Shown here in pieces: positions 1 to 11,005 of a DNA stretch of 38,500 nucleotides. Origin of the DNA: Gnetum montanum (Eukaryota > Streptophyta > Gnetopsida > Gnetales > Gnetaceae). The notes below the pieces were generated by a model. The model saw nothing but the letters and a program-made list of their open reading frames with translations, was not told the DNA's origin and did no database searches. The stretch's first letter is position 1; each line of letters opens with the position of its first letter. The stretch spans positions 923,826 to 962,325 of the forward strand of contig MNCI01027230.1 in assembly GCA_015680685.1 (NCBI GenBank), given 5' to 3'. The position numbers and the translations under genes were made by a program.

Positions 1-99
1 AGCATGAACAACAAATCAATGTGGCAAAAATGCAATGGTTTGATACATGTTGAATATTACTAGAAGAGATAAACTACATAATATAAATATTAAAGGAAG

Positions 100-400
100 C
101 CTTGTAGTGGCTTCTATTTTAGATAAGTGACAAAAATGATGAGTTGGATGGTTTGGACATGTGCAAAAAAGATCATACAATGAGCCTATAAAAAAAGATT
201 GCTACACCAATGTTCTAGGAAAGCAACTAAAAGGAAGACCAAAGAAGACATGGTAAAAAAAAAAATCAAAGATAATTCAAAGAAACTGCAAATAAGCAAA
301 GATCTAGCTATTCATAAAGACTAATGATGAAAAAGAACTCATATAGTCAAACCCCATTTTATTGAAAAAAGTGTAAGATGATGATGACTACAATACCTTT
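100..400 (+). mobile_element. RTE-like LINE 3' tail (decayed)
   Basis: In one plus frame, about 144-227 reads GWFGHVQKR, then NEPIKK, then GRPKKTW, before a stop. A WFGH-V-R-R-P motif followed by GRPKKTW is the usual end of the reverse transcriptase ORF in RTE-type LINEs. Further in-frame pieces follow (KDLAIHKD, HIVKPHF), broken by stops. The stretch ends near 380-390 in a short GATGATGATGA run, resembling the short tandem 3' end of RTE elements. No upstream RT core is visible, so this is a 5'-truncated dead copy. Nucleotides 20-55 resemble 893-930 (shared TTGAATATT.CTAGAAGAGA), so a second scrap may lie there. Confidence 0.6.
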
Positions 401-2322
401 GTAGATTAAAAAGGAAAAAAAAAAACAAATCCTTTTTCCAAATAGTTTTGGAGCATTTATTATTCTTATTTTCATTTCCATTATTTTTTTATAACATGTG
501 CAATTCTACAAGTAGTATTACCATGCCCAAAAGAGTTTCTTTTAAAAAATTTTGAAACATGCTATAAGTTGATGGTATAACATGCGTAGGGAGCAGGGTA
601 CCATACTATAACATGTGGAAAGAATTGAGTGTGGGCCATAGGCTAATTGAGGTGAACCCATTGAAGCATTGTTCCAACAAGAAGAAAGAAAAAATAGAAA
701 ATAAAGAAAAAGAAGAAGAAGGGTGCACTAGTGCTATGTAAAATTTTTATTATGTAAAACCTAAAAAAACTCCTTAATATCGTTTTGATTTTTATTTTTG
801 GGAAGTGCAATATTTGTTGGAGTTTAAAATCATGGGGGAGGTAGAGTAGACTTTTGTGGGAAGGGTGATACATTTGAAAAATCCCGAAATTTAAATGCTT
901 TGATGGATGTTGAATATTGCTAGAAGAGAATGATTTTATTAAGAAACAAAATTGGGCTTCTTTGTTAAAATTTAGCCTGAATTCTTGAAATTATTTTACC
1001 ATGGATAGCTTGCATTCCTTTTTTTTCCCCTTAAAATTAGAACTTAAATTTTAATATAGCTGAACTTATCTTAATAAGAAGATGCGGAGTATTATTTAAA
1101 TAGAATTCTCGTGGAAGATTAGTGCTGTGTGTTGTTCGTTTGTGTAGCTTAGCGAATAACGTTGCAGTGGGCATTTCGATTAATTAGATAACATATTTTT
1201 CTATTGCCATACATGAATGTGGATCCCTCACTTAACAAAATCGCTGCAGAAGCCTTCCACGTACAAAAGCAAAATGTATTTCACAGGCAATTGTGGACGT
1301 TTTATTTCAAAAAACATGATTGGAGCTGCTGCACATTTTTATTTTTTGCGTTTTTGTTTTTCTGAGATAATACTGAAATTGCATGCGAGGGGTTCTAACA
1401 TATGGGCTTTATCGTTAAGCTTTCAAATCATGCTTATGGAGCTGAACTCTATTCCTGAATGTCTGCTTTGAAAAACATATTTTAAGAACAGTAACATTGG
1501 GTTTGGTTGAAAGAATCTCAAGTTTTCTCGTATCAAATTTGCCAAGGTTTTTATCTTTTCCAATACAAATTACTGCAACCTTGTAATTTCCTTCTGGTTA
1601 GAAATTGTTAGTGGGTGCTTTATCCAATATGTTGACTGAAACCCATTATCTAGGTCCGAATTTGATTTTTTGTTATCTGGCATAGTTACTTGACTGGTAC
1701 CCAATAAAAACATATTAAACATATATTTTCCTCTTGAAATTTTAAAGACTTATCAGTTCCATTAGGCAACGCAACATTTTGTTAAGATTACCTGTAATGT
1801 AGTTAAGTGAAGATTAGAGATAAACAAGGCATGGCCAGACATTGGTTTGAAAATTGTAAGTGCCCCTATGTTGAATTGGGGCTTAATGATACTCCAGTGG
1901 CCCATTGTTTTAATTCCTCTTTCCCTGTGAATTGTTGCTTTCATTGGTTGGTGACTCCCTGAGGTTTCTCATCCTCTTTTGTAAGTCTTGCGTATATTTC
2001 GTACATCCTGAACTTATAAAAAAAGGAGAGAGAAAAGAAAAAGAAAGAAATACGATTGATATGCAGTTATCGAGGAAAAGGGGGTCTCAGAACCCAAAAT
2101 TATTTTACTATATGGATCCTAGGACATATATAGATAACAAGATGATTTCCTAAAACTTAAGCAGAGCATAATTGTAGGTTTTGTATTCAAAATTTACTAC
2201 CTTAGTTTAATATGTTTGTTTGATAAGGATTTTCAGGTAAGAGATTACCAGTTCAAATCATATTTGAGGCACCATTATTTTCATGTTAAGTAGTTCTAAA
2301 GAATCATGTTGGCTATATGTCT
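401..2322. other. AT-rich intergenic stretch, no gene seen
   Basis: Open frames here are short, have no recognisable domain and lie in low-complexity A/T-rich DNA. Positions 893-930 resemble the start of the LINE tail at 20-55. I see no splice-consistent coding exon. Confidence 0.5.
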
Positions 2323-2398
2323 TAGGGTGTAGCTTCAGGTTTTGATACCTCCCCATATGATATAGGGTGTAGCTTCAGGTTTTGATACCTCCCCATAA
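2323..2398 (+). repeat. 40-bp tandem duplication, two copies
   Basis: The unit starts TAGGGTGTAGCTTCAGG. It occurs at 2323-2362 and again at 2363-2398, nearly identical over about 36 bases. It is non-coding, and the high identity suggests a recent slip or local duplication. Confidence 0.85.
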
Positions 2399-3026
2399 TG
2401 TTATCATATGAGCATATCCCTTGGAATTGAATCCATGATTTGGAGATATCATATTTTGTTACAATTCCCTAGAGATATCATTTCCGTTTTGGTATTTTTT
2501 GAAAAATATCATTAATGATATTCTTTTACATTATTAATCATTAATAGAATTCTATTTTCCTTTGTTAGATAAAAAGTTTGAAAGAGATTGAATATAGTCT
2601 TCATTTAACAATTTAAATGTTATAGATTTGAGTTTATTCACCTCACAATATTTTAGAGTTGAGTTTATTCATTTAACAATATCTATGCTTTAAAATTGGA
2701 TTAATTTAAAATAGCATTTTAAGTATGTTACATTCATATTAAGAATACAATCCCTGAAATCTTATGTTTGGCTGTTATTGAGTCCTGTTTAATGGATTAT
2801 TAAATTTTTTAATTATTTAGAGTTTTCATGATCTTTTAGAATGGTTCTGTCTCTTAGACAAATTAGTTATCTTGGATGATATATGTAAAATGCCAGCTGT
2901 TTAGTTAGTTAATTATTAAAAAAATTACTAGGGCATATATTTTACTTAAAACACAATATCTATATTCTAGATATTACATATACTAAATAGGTATCTAAGC
3001 ATTCATGCTACAGGGTAAAAGCTTAA

Positions 3027-3443
3027 ATGCATCACAATAATCCTTGGCAACCAGCAGGCCATATCTTTCCTTGGGAAAATAGCTTACAACATCCAAATCA
3101 GCAGCCTCTGGGTGACCATAGTTTCCTTTCGGGAAATGGCCCACAACTTCCAAATCAGTGGACCAGTTCACAGTATGTTCCGAATGAGCAGAATCACTGT
3201 AGAGGAGCTAGTAGCATATACACAAGAGCTAATCTAAATGATGCTGGATTTAAAGATGGGTTTCAAGCTGGCAGCTATACATCGAATGTGAGTTTTGGTG
3301 GATTTCAGGGTCATGCAAGTNACTATACATCGAATGTGAGTTTTGGTGGATTTCAGGGTCATGCAAGTGAAACTAGTATTCATTGTTCTAATTCAGTCCA
3401 CAGTGGTGCATATCCATCATATAGCAATCCTACTGAATTTTAA
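3027..3443 (+). CDS. Exon-like ORF of unknown function, Asn/Gln/Ser-rich
   Basis: A clean open frame runs from ATG 3027 to TAA 3443, reading 138 codons including the gap codon. I do not recognise the protein. It is rich in Asn, Gln, Ser, Pro, Gly and aromatic residues (pieces such as HHNNPWQPAG and VSFGGFQGHAS), like disordered tails of plant regulators. A likely splice acceptor (TGCTACAG) ends at 3012, so this may be a last exon whose first part is untranslated; an in-frame TAA sits just before the ATG. An N at 3321 is flanked by a 46-bp direct repeat (3275-3320 and 3323-3368). Collapsing one copy with the N removes 48 bases, keeps the frame and gives about 122 residues. A LINE begins right after it, so it could also be a captured or truncated gene fragment. 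Confidence 0.35.
   Translation: MHHNNPWQPAGHIFPWENSLQHPNQQPLGDHSFLSGNGPQLPNQWTSSQYVPNEQNHCRGASSIYTRANLNDAGFKDGFQAGSYTSNVSFGGFQGHASXYTSNVSFGGFQGHASETSIHCSNSVHSGAYPSYSNPTEF
3275..3368. repeat. 46-bp duplicated flanks around a single-N assembly gap
   Basis: Positions 3275-3320 and 3323-3368 are identical and separated by N (3321) and A (3322). A lone N between two copies of the same sequence is typical of contigs joined without merging their overlap, so the duplication is probably artificial. Confidence 0.7.
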
Positions 3444-4560
3444 GGACAACACCCAAGTCAGTTGGTCCCTCTTCATCATGCATCACATGTACTCCTCCTC
3501 CCTTTGTCTTAGGCCTTTCAACTCTTGAAGGAGCTCCTATTCCTGTTGCCACAAACACTCCACCCAGATGGCCCGCTCCTCCTCCCTGGCATGCTCCACC
3601 TTGCCCTCCACCATTCTCGATGACCCCTCCTTCCTTCGACCTCCCTTGCATAGTTAGGGCTCCAACCCCCCTTGTGGGTCCTTTTGCCCTTTCCTAGGGT
3701 CACGATAATTCTTCCATCTCCATCTCCCTTGTTACCCCCTGGTCTACGCTCCCCTAGGAGCCTCCTACATGGATTCACTTTCACTAGTAGAAATGTCCAC
3801 CACCAATGGTGGGATGTACCACTTTCATCTGCATCCGTAGATCGACCTAACGGTTAGAGCACCAAGCTGCCTCGGGACCTCCCTGTCACCCCCCAGCCTT
3901 GGGCCATGCACAAGAGTGCAAGGATCAGCCTCAAGTGAGTCCCCTGCCTTCTCTGATGCAATGCTCCTAAGAAAAAGCATGTTAGGTTCACCCTAATTCC
4001 CTTGTGAAAAACAACTAAGGAACCCAAAATTTACCCCTAGCAGTTTCCAAGCATTGCCAGAGTGGATGAAAAATCTATCTAGCAGCACCACGACATCCTG
4101 CCACATGGGCTCTAAGGCCATTTTGGGGACTTTCCCACGTGCTGTTTTGGGCACCCTCCTCTAGAAGAATTCACATGCATCCTGCAACCCTCAGCCCCTC
4201 AGGCCCACCTCCTCCCCTTCCATTGGCGTATGCAGGTAGTGAGTAATGGTTGCCTTGGTAAGTGTAATTCACACTCCCTGGAATGAGTAACATCCCCAAT
4301 CCTGTTAGTGTAGAAAGGACCGTCCTCTAGTTTGGGTCCCCCTAAAGTTGCACTAGCACCGAACCCCACCTGACCCTATCCACCAAGTGTCCAAGAATTG
4401 GGTTGGACTAGTATTCCTCCCACAATGGCTTAAAAGTCAAGGTCACCCTCATCACCACCTGTGCTTCTTTCCACTTACAGATCCCAATAGCTACCACTTG
4501 TGCTAGAAGTGGCAGATCAATGCTACAAAAAACCTGGGAGTTTTTGGTCCATTACAATTG

Positions 4561-4840
4561 CTAGAGAATAGCAACAACTAGTGCATCCTCATTAAGCTTA
4601 GGTGGCAAAGGAATGCATGTAGCCTTCCACATGTTCTGTGAATAAGTGCATTGCCATGCAAAGTGCTCCATAGTTTTCTCCCCTACCATGCATAGTGGAC
4701 ACATGGCATTAACTTGCAGTCCCCTTCTCCATAGCACATGTTGCATAGGTTAGGTGCCATATTTCATTAACCAAAGGAAATATTTGACTTTTTCTAGGAT
4801 TCTACCCTTCCATAGTTGCATCCACCCCTTGACTACAAGG
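4561..4840 (-). pseudogene. LINE zf-RVT zinc-binding domain
   Basis: The minus frame reads VKYFLWLMKYGT, then LWRRGLQVNAMCPLCMV, then EKTMEHFAWQC. This is the zf-RVT pattern found after plant LINE reverse transcriptases: a Trp/Leu-rich lead, C-P-L-C, and then E..H..W.C. The last part is open at 4746-4561. The domain is presumed to help the element bind nucleic acid. Downstream of it the frame is broken, and the 3' part of the element (to about 3450) has no recognisable domain. Confidence 0.75.
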
Positions 4841-5337
4841 AATTTATGCTGAACTAGTTGTGCTAGTTGTGCATTTACTGCCCCTACTGCTTAAGGGGAG
4901 GCCGGTGGCCTCCCATTGCCTATACTTCTTGTGCACATTTTACACCCATTGGACAAGGCAATGATCTTGAGCACATATCTATTGGAGTAACCCCTAGTGT
5001 CCCAAAGCATGGCCGTCATCAAACCTAAGTAGCCCCAAACCCTCGACTTGCTTCGGTCTAGCCGCCTTCCCATAGGCCACAAGATGCATCCTACCATCCC
5101 TTTTACCCCTTGACCAAGCAAAATCTCTCATGATGTGGTCAATTTTCTCTGCCACCCCTCCACCATCAACCTTCCAACACCAACCTGTAGAACTAACCCT
5201 TCCAACACCAACCTCCCCTTCCTAGACAAGAAATGATTGGTCCAGTGGCTAACCCTATCTTGCATCCTCTTAAGCATGTATTCCCACACTTGCTTTTTGT
5301 GCTAGTCAAAGAGAGGTAACCCCAAATAGGTTTCCTC

Positions 5338-5787
5338 CTAAGGCCTAGGCAACACCTCCAAACCAATCTCTTTGGCCATTCGTTGCAACATCTGGTTACT
5401 AGCCAGCACTTGGGGCATGGTGGCCTTGGTAAACAAGAATGTATCATCAGCATAATGCTCCACTAGGCAGTGCAACCCCTCCACCATCAACCTTCTAACC
5501 CCTTTAGATCTACAATATGTCCTCATGGCATCTATCACTAGAATGAACAAATATGGAGATAATGGGTCACCTTGTCTTAACCCCCTTCTAGGGGACGCAA
5601 ACCCCCACAACACTCCTATGCACCCCAAATTAAGAGAGAACACACCTGATTGTTGCATATGCAAGCACATTTTCACAAAATGCGGGTGGAAACCTTTATG
5701 TAACATGATCTCCCTCAGCGCATCCCAAGATACCATGTCATATGCCTTAGTTATATCAAGTTTCAAGCACAACCCTAGAAACCTCAT
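5338..5787 (-). pseudogene. LINE reverse transcriptase core
   Basis: This is the longest surviving piece of the LINE pol gene, with 149 open codons. It shows the catalytic motifs in order: LKLDITKAYDMVSWDAL (motif A with the first catalytic Asp), GLRQGDPLSPYLF (motif B) and HYADDTFLF (motif C, the YADD active site). It would make cDNA from the LINE's own RNA at the nicked target. Upstream pieces lie in other frames; WLRDEDWNTRFF near 6400 matches the linker that reads W...D.NT.FFH in L1 elements. Downstream, SHWTNHFLSRKGR near 5240 matches the thumb-side LS..GR motif. Frameshifts on both sides mean no full-length enzyme can be made. Confidence 0.9.
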
Positions 5788-6749
5788 TCGTTGAAGCTAG
5801 TGCATCACCTCCTTCACCAGCAAAATCTAATCCTACAGAAATCTACCTTGGACAAACCTCACCTATTGTTCTCCCACCATGCACCACATCATGGGTCCCA
5901 TCCGTGTGACCAACATTTTCAAAAAAAGCTAAATCAAAGTGTTGCACAATCCAGTATGATGAAAGTGTGCAAGATTGGATGGGTTGGATGACTTTGGGAT
6001 CAACACCAGCTGTGAGCAGTTGATCTCCCTTCTCACCTAGTCCCAAACCAACATTTCATTGAAAGCATTGAGAATATTACTTCCCATGTCCTTGGAAAAT
6101 GCTTGAAAAAATTCCATAGGCCATATATCAAGGCTTGGTGCCCTACCTCCCTTAATGGATGCAAGTGCCCCCTTGAACTCCTCCCTAGTGAAAGGTGCCA
6201 ACAACTAACAATTGTTTGCCTCCCCCAAGAATCTTGGAATATCGATGGAAAATCAATTTAGTCTTCCCCTCCCTCTATTGTCAAATATCATACCAATGTC
6301 CCAAGAAAGCATTTGCAACCTCTTGCTTCCCTCCAACAACATGCTCTCCATCATGGAAGAAAGGAATCACCTTGGTTAAGCGAGTTGAATGAGCTATTGC
6401 AAAGAAGAAACGGGTGTTCCAATCCTCATCTCTCAACCAACGAACCTACCCCCTTTGTCTCCAATATGTTTCCTCCTCTCTGTCAAGCCTTTGCAACTTC
6501 TACAAAACCACCCCCTTAGCACCTCTTGTCCCTGCTCTAACTCCTAAGCCCTCTAAATTTTCTCAAGACACCACGTGAGCTCTACATGACCATACTGAAA
6601 GGAGAATTTTTCCTCAGACTTGATCCCCTGTATATGATGCTTGAGTGAAGTCAGCCCGTATTTAAGGAACTCTCTAGGATCAATACCCTACATATAGGCT
6701 TCCCAAATATCCTCCACTAACAATCACAACCACAGCTTTGTTAGCAACG

Positions 6750-7432
6750 ACTACTCAAATTTAAAAGGGCATGGCTCCCAATCTTCGGAAGACTCAATTG
6801 TACAAACCAAAGGTTTGTGATCTGATGCAACACATTCCTTGCCCACAACGAGCACCCCTTTATCCATCAACATGTTCAAACTCACCTACATGATCAATTC
6901 TAGTCGAGAGCTTATCCTACCCCTTTCTCTGATTACACCATGTGAATTGACATCCCTTGACTTCCAAATCAACCAGCCCATGGACTATCAAAAAGTTCTA
7001 GAACTATTACCTCCCTGGCGGGTCTGAAAGGTCCACATCAGACTTTTCCCATGGGTGGAGGTGCTGGTTGAATTCCCCTAACAAGATCCACTATTTCCAA
7101 TTAGCAATCATGGGTGCAATTCACTCTAGCTCTCATAGGCACTCCTCCCATTGTTGAGCCCCATAAAAGTTTGTAATCCACAAACCTTGTTGTTCTAGCC
7201 TTTCATTGGTGCTCCTACAGGACTCATCGACCACTGCAAAAGGCCCCTTGGACATGAAGGTTAGGCCTCCAACCCTCCCCTAGTGTGTCACAATATGCGA
7301 GTGCCATCCGGGCCATTGGAACCAATGAAATTCCTGTTGCTGAACTTTAGTCTCTTTTTAACAAACGATGTCACAGGTACAATGCTTGAAGGGGGTACCC
7401 TGTCCCCTATAATTCCATGTGAGGATCCTCAT
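6750..7432 (-). pseudogene. LINE apurinic-type endonuclease (decayed)
   Basis: From ATG 7432 the minus strand reads MRILTWNYRGQG, the start of L1-type endonucleases (M.I..WN.RG.G). It continues to DIVC, a stop, and KETK, where active copies have an ETK motif with the catalytic Glu. GLWITNFYGAQ near 7190 matches the conserved I.N.YGP region. In-frame stops within the first 50 codons show it is inactive. The role in active relatives is nicking target DNA to prime reverse transcription. Confidence 0.75.
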
Positions 7433-7634
7433 GGCTTACTCAGCGATTTGCATTTATACACATCTAGGATGGTCTTTTGGACCCCTAGGTCAATATCATG
7501 TCGTGTCAACTTAGCATAGGTCTCCACTCCTATAGGCTAACTAGTCTTCTTTGACCTCAGGGATAGAGGAAAACCCTCATTCCCTTGGAGAGACCCCCAT
7601 CCAAGGTCTCCTCCATAAACAGTAGAGGGCTCTC

Positions 7635-7635
<1 letters not shown>

Positions 7636-7698
<63 letters not shown>
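7636..7698. repeat. 63-base C homopolymer ending at an N
   Basis: An unbroken run of C (G on the LINE strand) spans 7636-7698, followed by N at 7699. It lies between the LINE ORF1 zinc knuckle and the endonuclease start. The true length is uncertain because the run abuts a gap base. Confidence 0.95.
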
Positions 7699-7899
7699 NC
7701 TGTCCAACTTCCTAAGGGTGAGAAACCCCCCAAACCTTCAACTTTCCCCAAATTCCCTGTGACCTCATTGTTTGACAACTATGCCTACCCCTCCACCAGC
7801 ATTCTCCTTTCCGACACTCACATCCCTAGCAAGAACCTCTTTGCCCCCTCCCAACAACACTGATGCCTCTGATCTCGTACATGAACCCTCACTCATCCC

Positions 7900-8880
7900 A
7901 AGTGTGGGCATTGTAGATAACCTTTGGCTCCCTCTAGGCATAGGCTGGGGTCAATCCCCAATTGGGATCTTTGCCTCCCTCCTTGTAATTGTCATCCAAT
8001 CCCCTTTCGCCTGCCTCTAACCTGTCGTCTAGTGATCCACCCGATAAGTTGCAACCACTCCCTCCTTGCCACAAATATGACAAGTTGCCTACAAAGGTGG
8101 TTGCTTTTTTGGTTCCCCAACCACGACATTCTCATATTCCACATGAATCCTCTCCTCCCTTGATGGCATCTCTAGAACCACCTCCTGCACTAGGTCTTTG
8201 GGGGCTAGAGATCGTCACACACAGAAACTCTCATAGCCCATGCAGTCCATCAACTTCAGGGCCTAATTGAAGGAGATAAACTCTCCAAAGTTTCTTGCCA
8301 AAATCTAAAAGAAATCCAAAGTCCACAATTCCCAAGGAATCCCAGAGACTCAAACCCAAACTAGCGCACAAGAAAATAATTCTGGGTCACGATGCACCCT
8401 TCGCCTCCACTTTGTCAGTGCTAAACCTCTAGTGCTGAAGAACCAGGGACCCCCAACCAAGACATGTTCCCTATCCCTGATTAATAGAAAAATGAATAGC
8501 AAGAGCTCCCCCAGCAAACTTCACACACCCACCAAACAAAAATTCCATTGGACCAACATCCACTTTTACACCACCTTGAACTTCGACGGTGCACCCATGC
8601 ACACGAAATACCCAATCAAACTATGTTTCAAAGTTTGGAGCCCCGCCCTAGGAACTGCCTTAATCCTTAGGCTCAACGACCCTTTGCGCCACACTATTGA
8701 CTTGCCTCCTCACATCGTTTTCCTTCCTCCTTCAACCAAGTCAATTGTCGAACTGCTAGATCCTCCACCTACCATTCCACTTGGCTCAGCCCCCTCCAAA
8801 ATTGTCACCATGCTTGCCATCCTCGGCTTGCACCCTCCCAACATCCTTCACTCACACACCTCCTCCCATTTGAAAATCCC
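7900..8880 (-). pseudogene. LINE ORF1 with DUF4283 and degenerate zinc knuckle
   Basis: The minus strand near 8350-8260 reads LGIPWELWTLDFF and NFGEFISFN, with one stop. This matches the end of DUF4283, the RNA-binding-like domain of plant LINE ORF1 proteins. Near 8082-8047 it reads TCHICGKEGVVATY, a CX2CX4HX4C zinc knuckle in which the His has become Val and the last Cys has become Tyr. The order DUF4283 then knuckle is standard for plant ORF1. The G/C-rich stretch down to about 7560 is probably its low-complexity C-terminus. It is inactive by stops and lost zinc ligands. Confidence 0.65.
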
Positions 8881-8884
8881 AAAA

Positions 8885-9255
8885 GTATATTTTCAATTAC
8901 TTGTACTATTGAAAATGATTAAAAATTTAATATTTTTAATATTGCGATTCTACGTGATTCTGAATTGGGATTTGCGATCCAAAATCTTAGGAATAAAAAA
9001 TGATCTACAATCCAATCCAATATTCATAAGTATGTCTTAAATAAATGTAAAATTAGATAAATGTATAATCAAAGTTCATAGTTATCTTGTAACAACATGC
9101 CATTTTTAATTGTGAATGCTAACAAAATGTCTAATATATGTAGCAAAAATTTAGAAAAAGTGTTACAACATCTGCAAAAATTAGAAGATGTACTAGGACA
9201 TGACCTACTTTAATAACATATTGGCTAGGTACATGTTGAATCCAAACTTTCTAGA
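8885..9255. other. AT-rich DNA next to the LINE, nothing recognised
   Basis: Composition switches from C-rich to AT-rich at about 8880, marking the outer edge of the LINE. No gene or repeat is recognisable before the RT scrap at 9256. Confidence 0.4.
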
Positions 9256-9475
9256 TCATGATAACAATTCCAAACAACATGGGAAAAGGGGTAAACTTTG
9301 TTTCACTAATGCATTCTTACAGTATTTCCAAGATTTTGTACTCTTTACATCCCTTAACATTGTTGTTATATATAATTTTTGAGTGTCATTGAGCAATTTG
9401 GGATTGATATTAAGGTCAATAAGTCTCCTCCACATGTTTTCTCTCATAATTGAATCACTTGTTTTCACAAAATTT
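9256..9475 (-). mobile_element. RTE-like LINE reverse transcriptase scrap
   Basis: The minus frame reads SDSIMRENMWRRL, then NPKLLNDTQKLY, then NALVKQSLPLFPCCLELL. This lines up with the RT stretch between motif A and motif B of RTE-type LINEs: FD...R..LW..L, then ...LY, then GVKQGCPLSPTLF. The second catalytic block is clearly eroded (VKQ.LPLFP). No YADD motif is found further along. It is a small dead fragment, perhaps related to the RTE tail at 100-400. Confidence 0.5.
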
Positions 9476-9520
9476 AGAAATCATATAAATGTATCTCTCA
9501 TAATTGAATCACTTGTTTAC
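9439..9520 (+). repeat. 25-bp direct repeat, two copies
   Basis: TCTCTCATAATTGAATCACT followed by TGTTT occurs near 9439 and again near 9493, about 54 bases apart. It lies within or beside the RT scrap. Confidence 0.7.
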
Positions 9521-9719
9521 ATTGTTTGGTTAATTTATTTTACATACACATACTATAGCCTTTGTATATATTTGGTTCAGAAGATTTTAGCATCTTTTAG
9601 TGTTGTATAATTGTGTGTAATTTTTTACTAGTATATTGTAAATGTTCATCCACATCTATTTTCATTGAGTTAATTTTAATCTTTTTTAAGGAAAAATAAG
9701 TTAAAAAATTTGCATTATT

Positions 9720-9900
9720 AGAAACAAAAATGGAAATGAAGTCACTTTCGAAAATGCAGAACAAATTTAAGATCCAAAACCAGTTGCTATCGAAAGAGGT
9801 AGAGATGAAAACCAAGCAGATTGAAGAACAAGATAAAAGAACAAATGAAATATGTGCAAGGTATGACGAAGAGGCAAACAATTATCTAGATTTCTTTTGA
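9720..9900 (+). pseudogene. Coiled-coil exon-like fragment
   Basis: An open plus frame reads QNQLLSKEVEMKTKQIEEQD and then KRTNEICARYDEE before TGA at 9900. The Lys/Glu/Gln heptad-like pattern suggests a coiled coil. It is framed by a possible acceptor (GCATTATTAG, ending at 9719) and a possible donor (GCAAG/GTATGA, at 9860), so it could be one exon. The pattern is loosely like the coiled-coil region of plant XS/XH-domain proteins (SGS3, FDM/IDN2), but I cannot confirm this. No neighbouring exons were found. Confidence 0.3.
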
Positions 9901-10100
9901 AACAATTTATGCCATGATCATATAGATTCCATGTATCTTTTACTGTTAAATGTGGTATTTTGAAAGTGAATCAAAACAATAACATTTGTTCTAATGCAAC
10001 TAGGCAAACAATTATCCAAATTTGCTTAGAAACACTTTATGCCATGATCATATAGATTTCATTTATCTTTTACTGTTAAATCTAGTATATTGAAACTAAC
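9872..10100 (+). repeat. About 97-bp duplicated block, two copies
   Basis: The block starting AGGCAAACAATTATC occurs at 9872-9966 and 10002-10097 with about 90% identity, offset by 130 bases. Both copies contain ATGCCATGATCATATAGATT. The first copy overlaps the tail of the coiled-coil fragment. Confidence 0.8.
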
Positions 10101-11005
10101 TTGGGTCAGTTTGTGATCAGATGTAACCCAAGATGTATTTTTCTTTACCTTTGGAGTCATGGTTTTTGTTAACTAAATTTAAAAATAATATGCATCTATA
10201 ACATTCCTTATGTATGAATCTTTTAAAATAGATTTATTTGGAAGGCCCACACATATATACATATATGCATTTTATGGTGTTAGTTGTGTGATTAGAAAAT
10301 TATATCAAATGATATAATTTTGTAGAAATGAAATATTAGTGGATGGAAATTACAAACTTAAAATTCTACCTTAATATGTTTTATCATCACAGAGGTAATC
10401 TATAACTGTTAGTTTTAATTTTTGTGTAACATCTAGTCATCATATTCCACACTTAGAGAGTTTGATCCTCTTAGTGTGCAAAAGATCAACAATCATGATA
10501 GTGATATCATCCCGACTACCTCGTGTAGTAGATAACTCTACAAGTTCTTTGCATGCTACCATGGTGCCTCTTAAACATGATGATTGTTGTAAACCATGGA
10601 GTTTAGATTCTATTTTTTTATCATTTGCATGCATAGTAATGGGGCTGAGATTATCATTTAGGCCTTGTACCTTCATAACATTGCTTATGTCAATTAAAGA
10701 CATCTTTGTTTCTTTTTGGATGAGGAGTACCAATAGTAGGAGCACTCTCAATTCCTTTCACTGACTCTTTGCCTCTTTTAACACAAGAGGTCCTTGCATC
10801 CTTGCAATATCCACAGCCTCCTGAACCTAAACACACATAAAAGGCAAAGAACTTTAATTATTGATGAATATGGTATGATTTCAAACATGTTGAAGAAAAT
10901 TAAAAATATCATGCAAGTCATAGATAATTAAAAAGAAAGTATTCTATGTTGAAGTTTACTATTATGATAAGATGATTTTGTTATCGCATTGCTCTAGAAT
11001 AGCAT

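Larger units (their letters stand above)
3450..8880 (-). mobile_element. L1-type plant LINE, long but inactivated
   Basis: On the minus strand the order is ORF1 (8880 to about 7560), endonuclease (from ATG 7432), reverse transcriptase (core 5787-5338) and a zf-RVT zinc finger (about 4840-4600), the order of plant L1 LINEs. The plus strand is strikingly C-rich between about 3450 and 8880, and composition changes sharply to AT-rich at both edges. Stops and frameshifts are scattered throughout, so the element cannot encode its proteins. I see no poly(A) tail at the low-coordinate end and no convincing target duplication, so the exact ends are uncertain. A 63-base homopolymer and an N interrupt it. 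Confidence 0.85.

Noticed and set aside
3518-3857. Overlapping ORFs just after the unknown exon
   Set aside because: They fall in the C-rich 3' part of the LINE and show no domain.
7557-7863. Poly-Gly and poly-Pro ORFs on both strands
   Set aside because: They are produced by the 63-base C run and an N within a decayed LINE.
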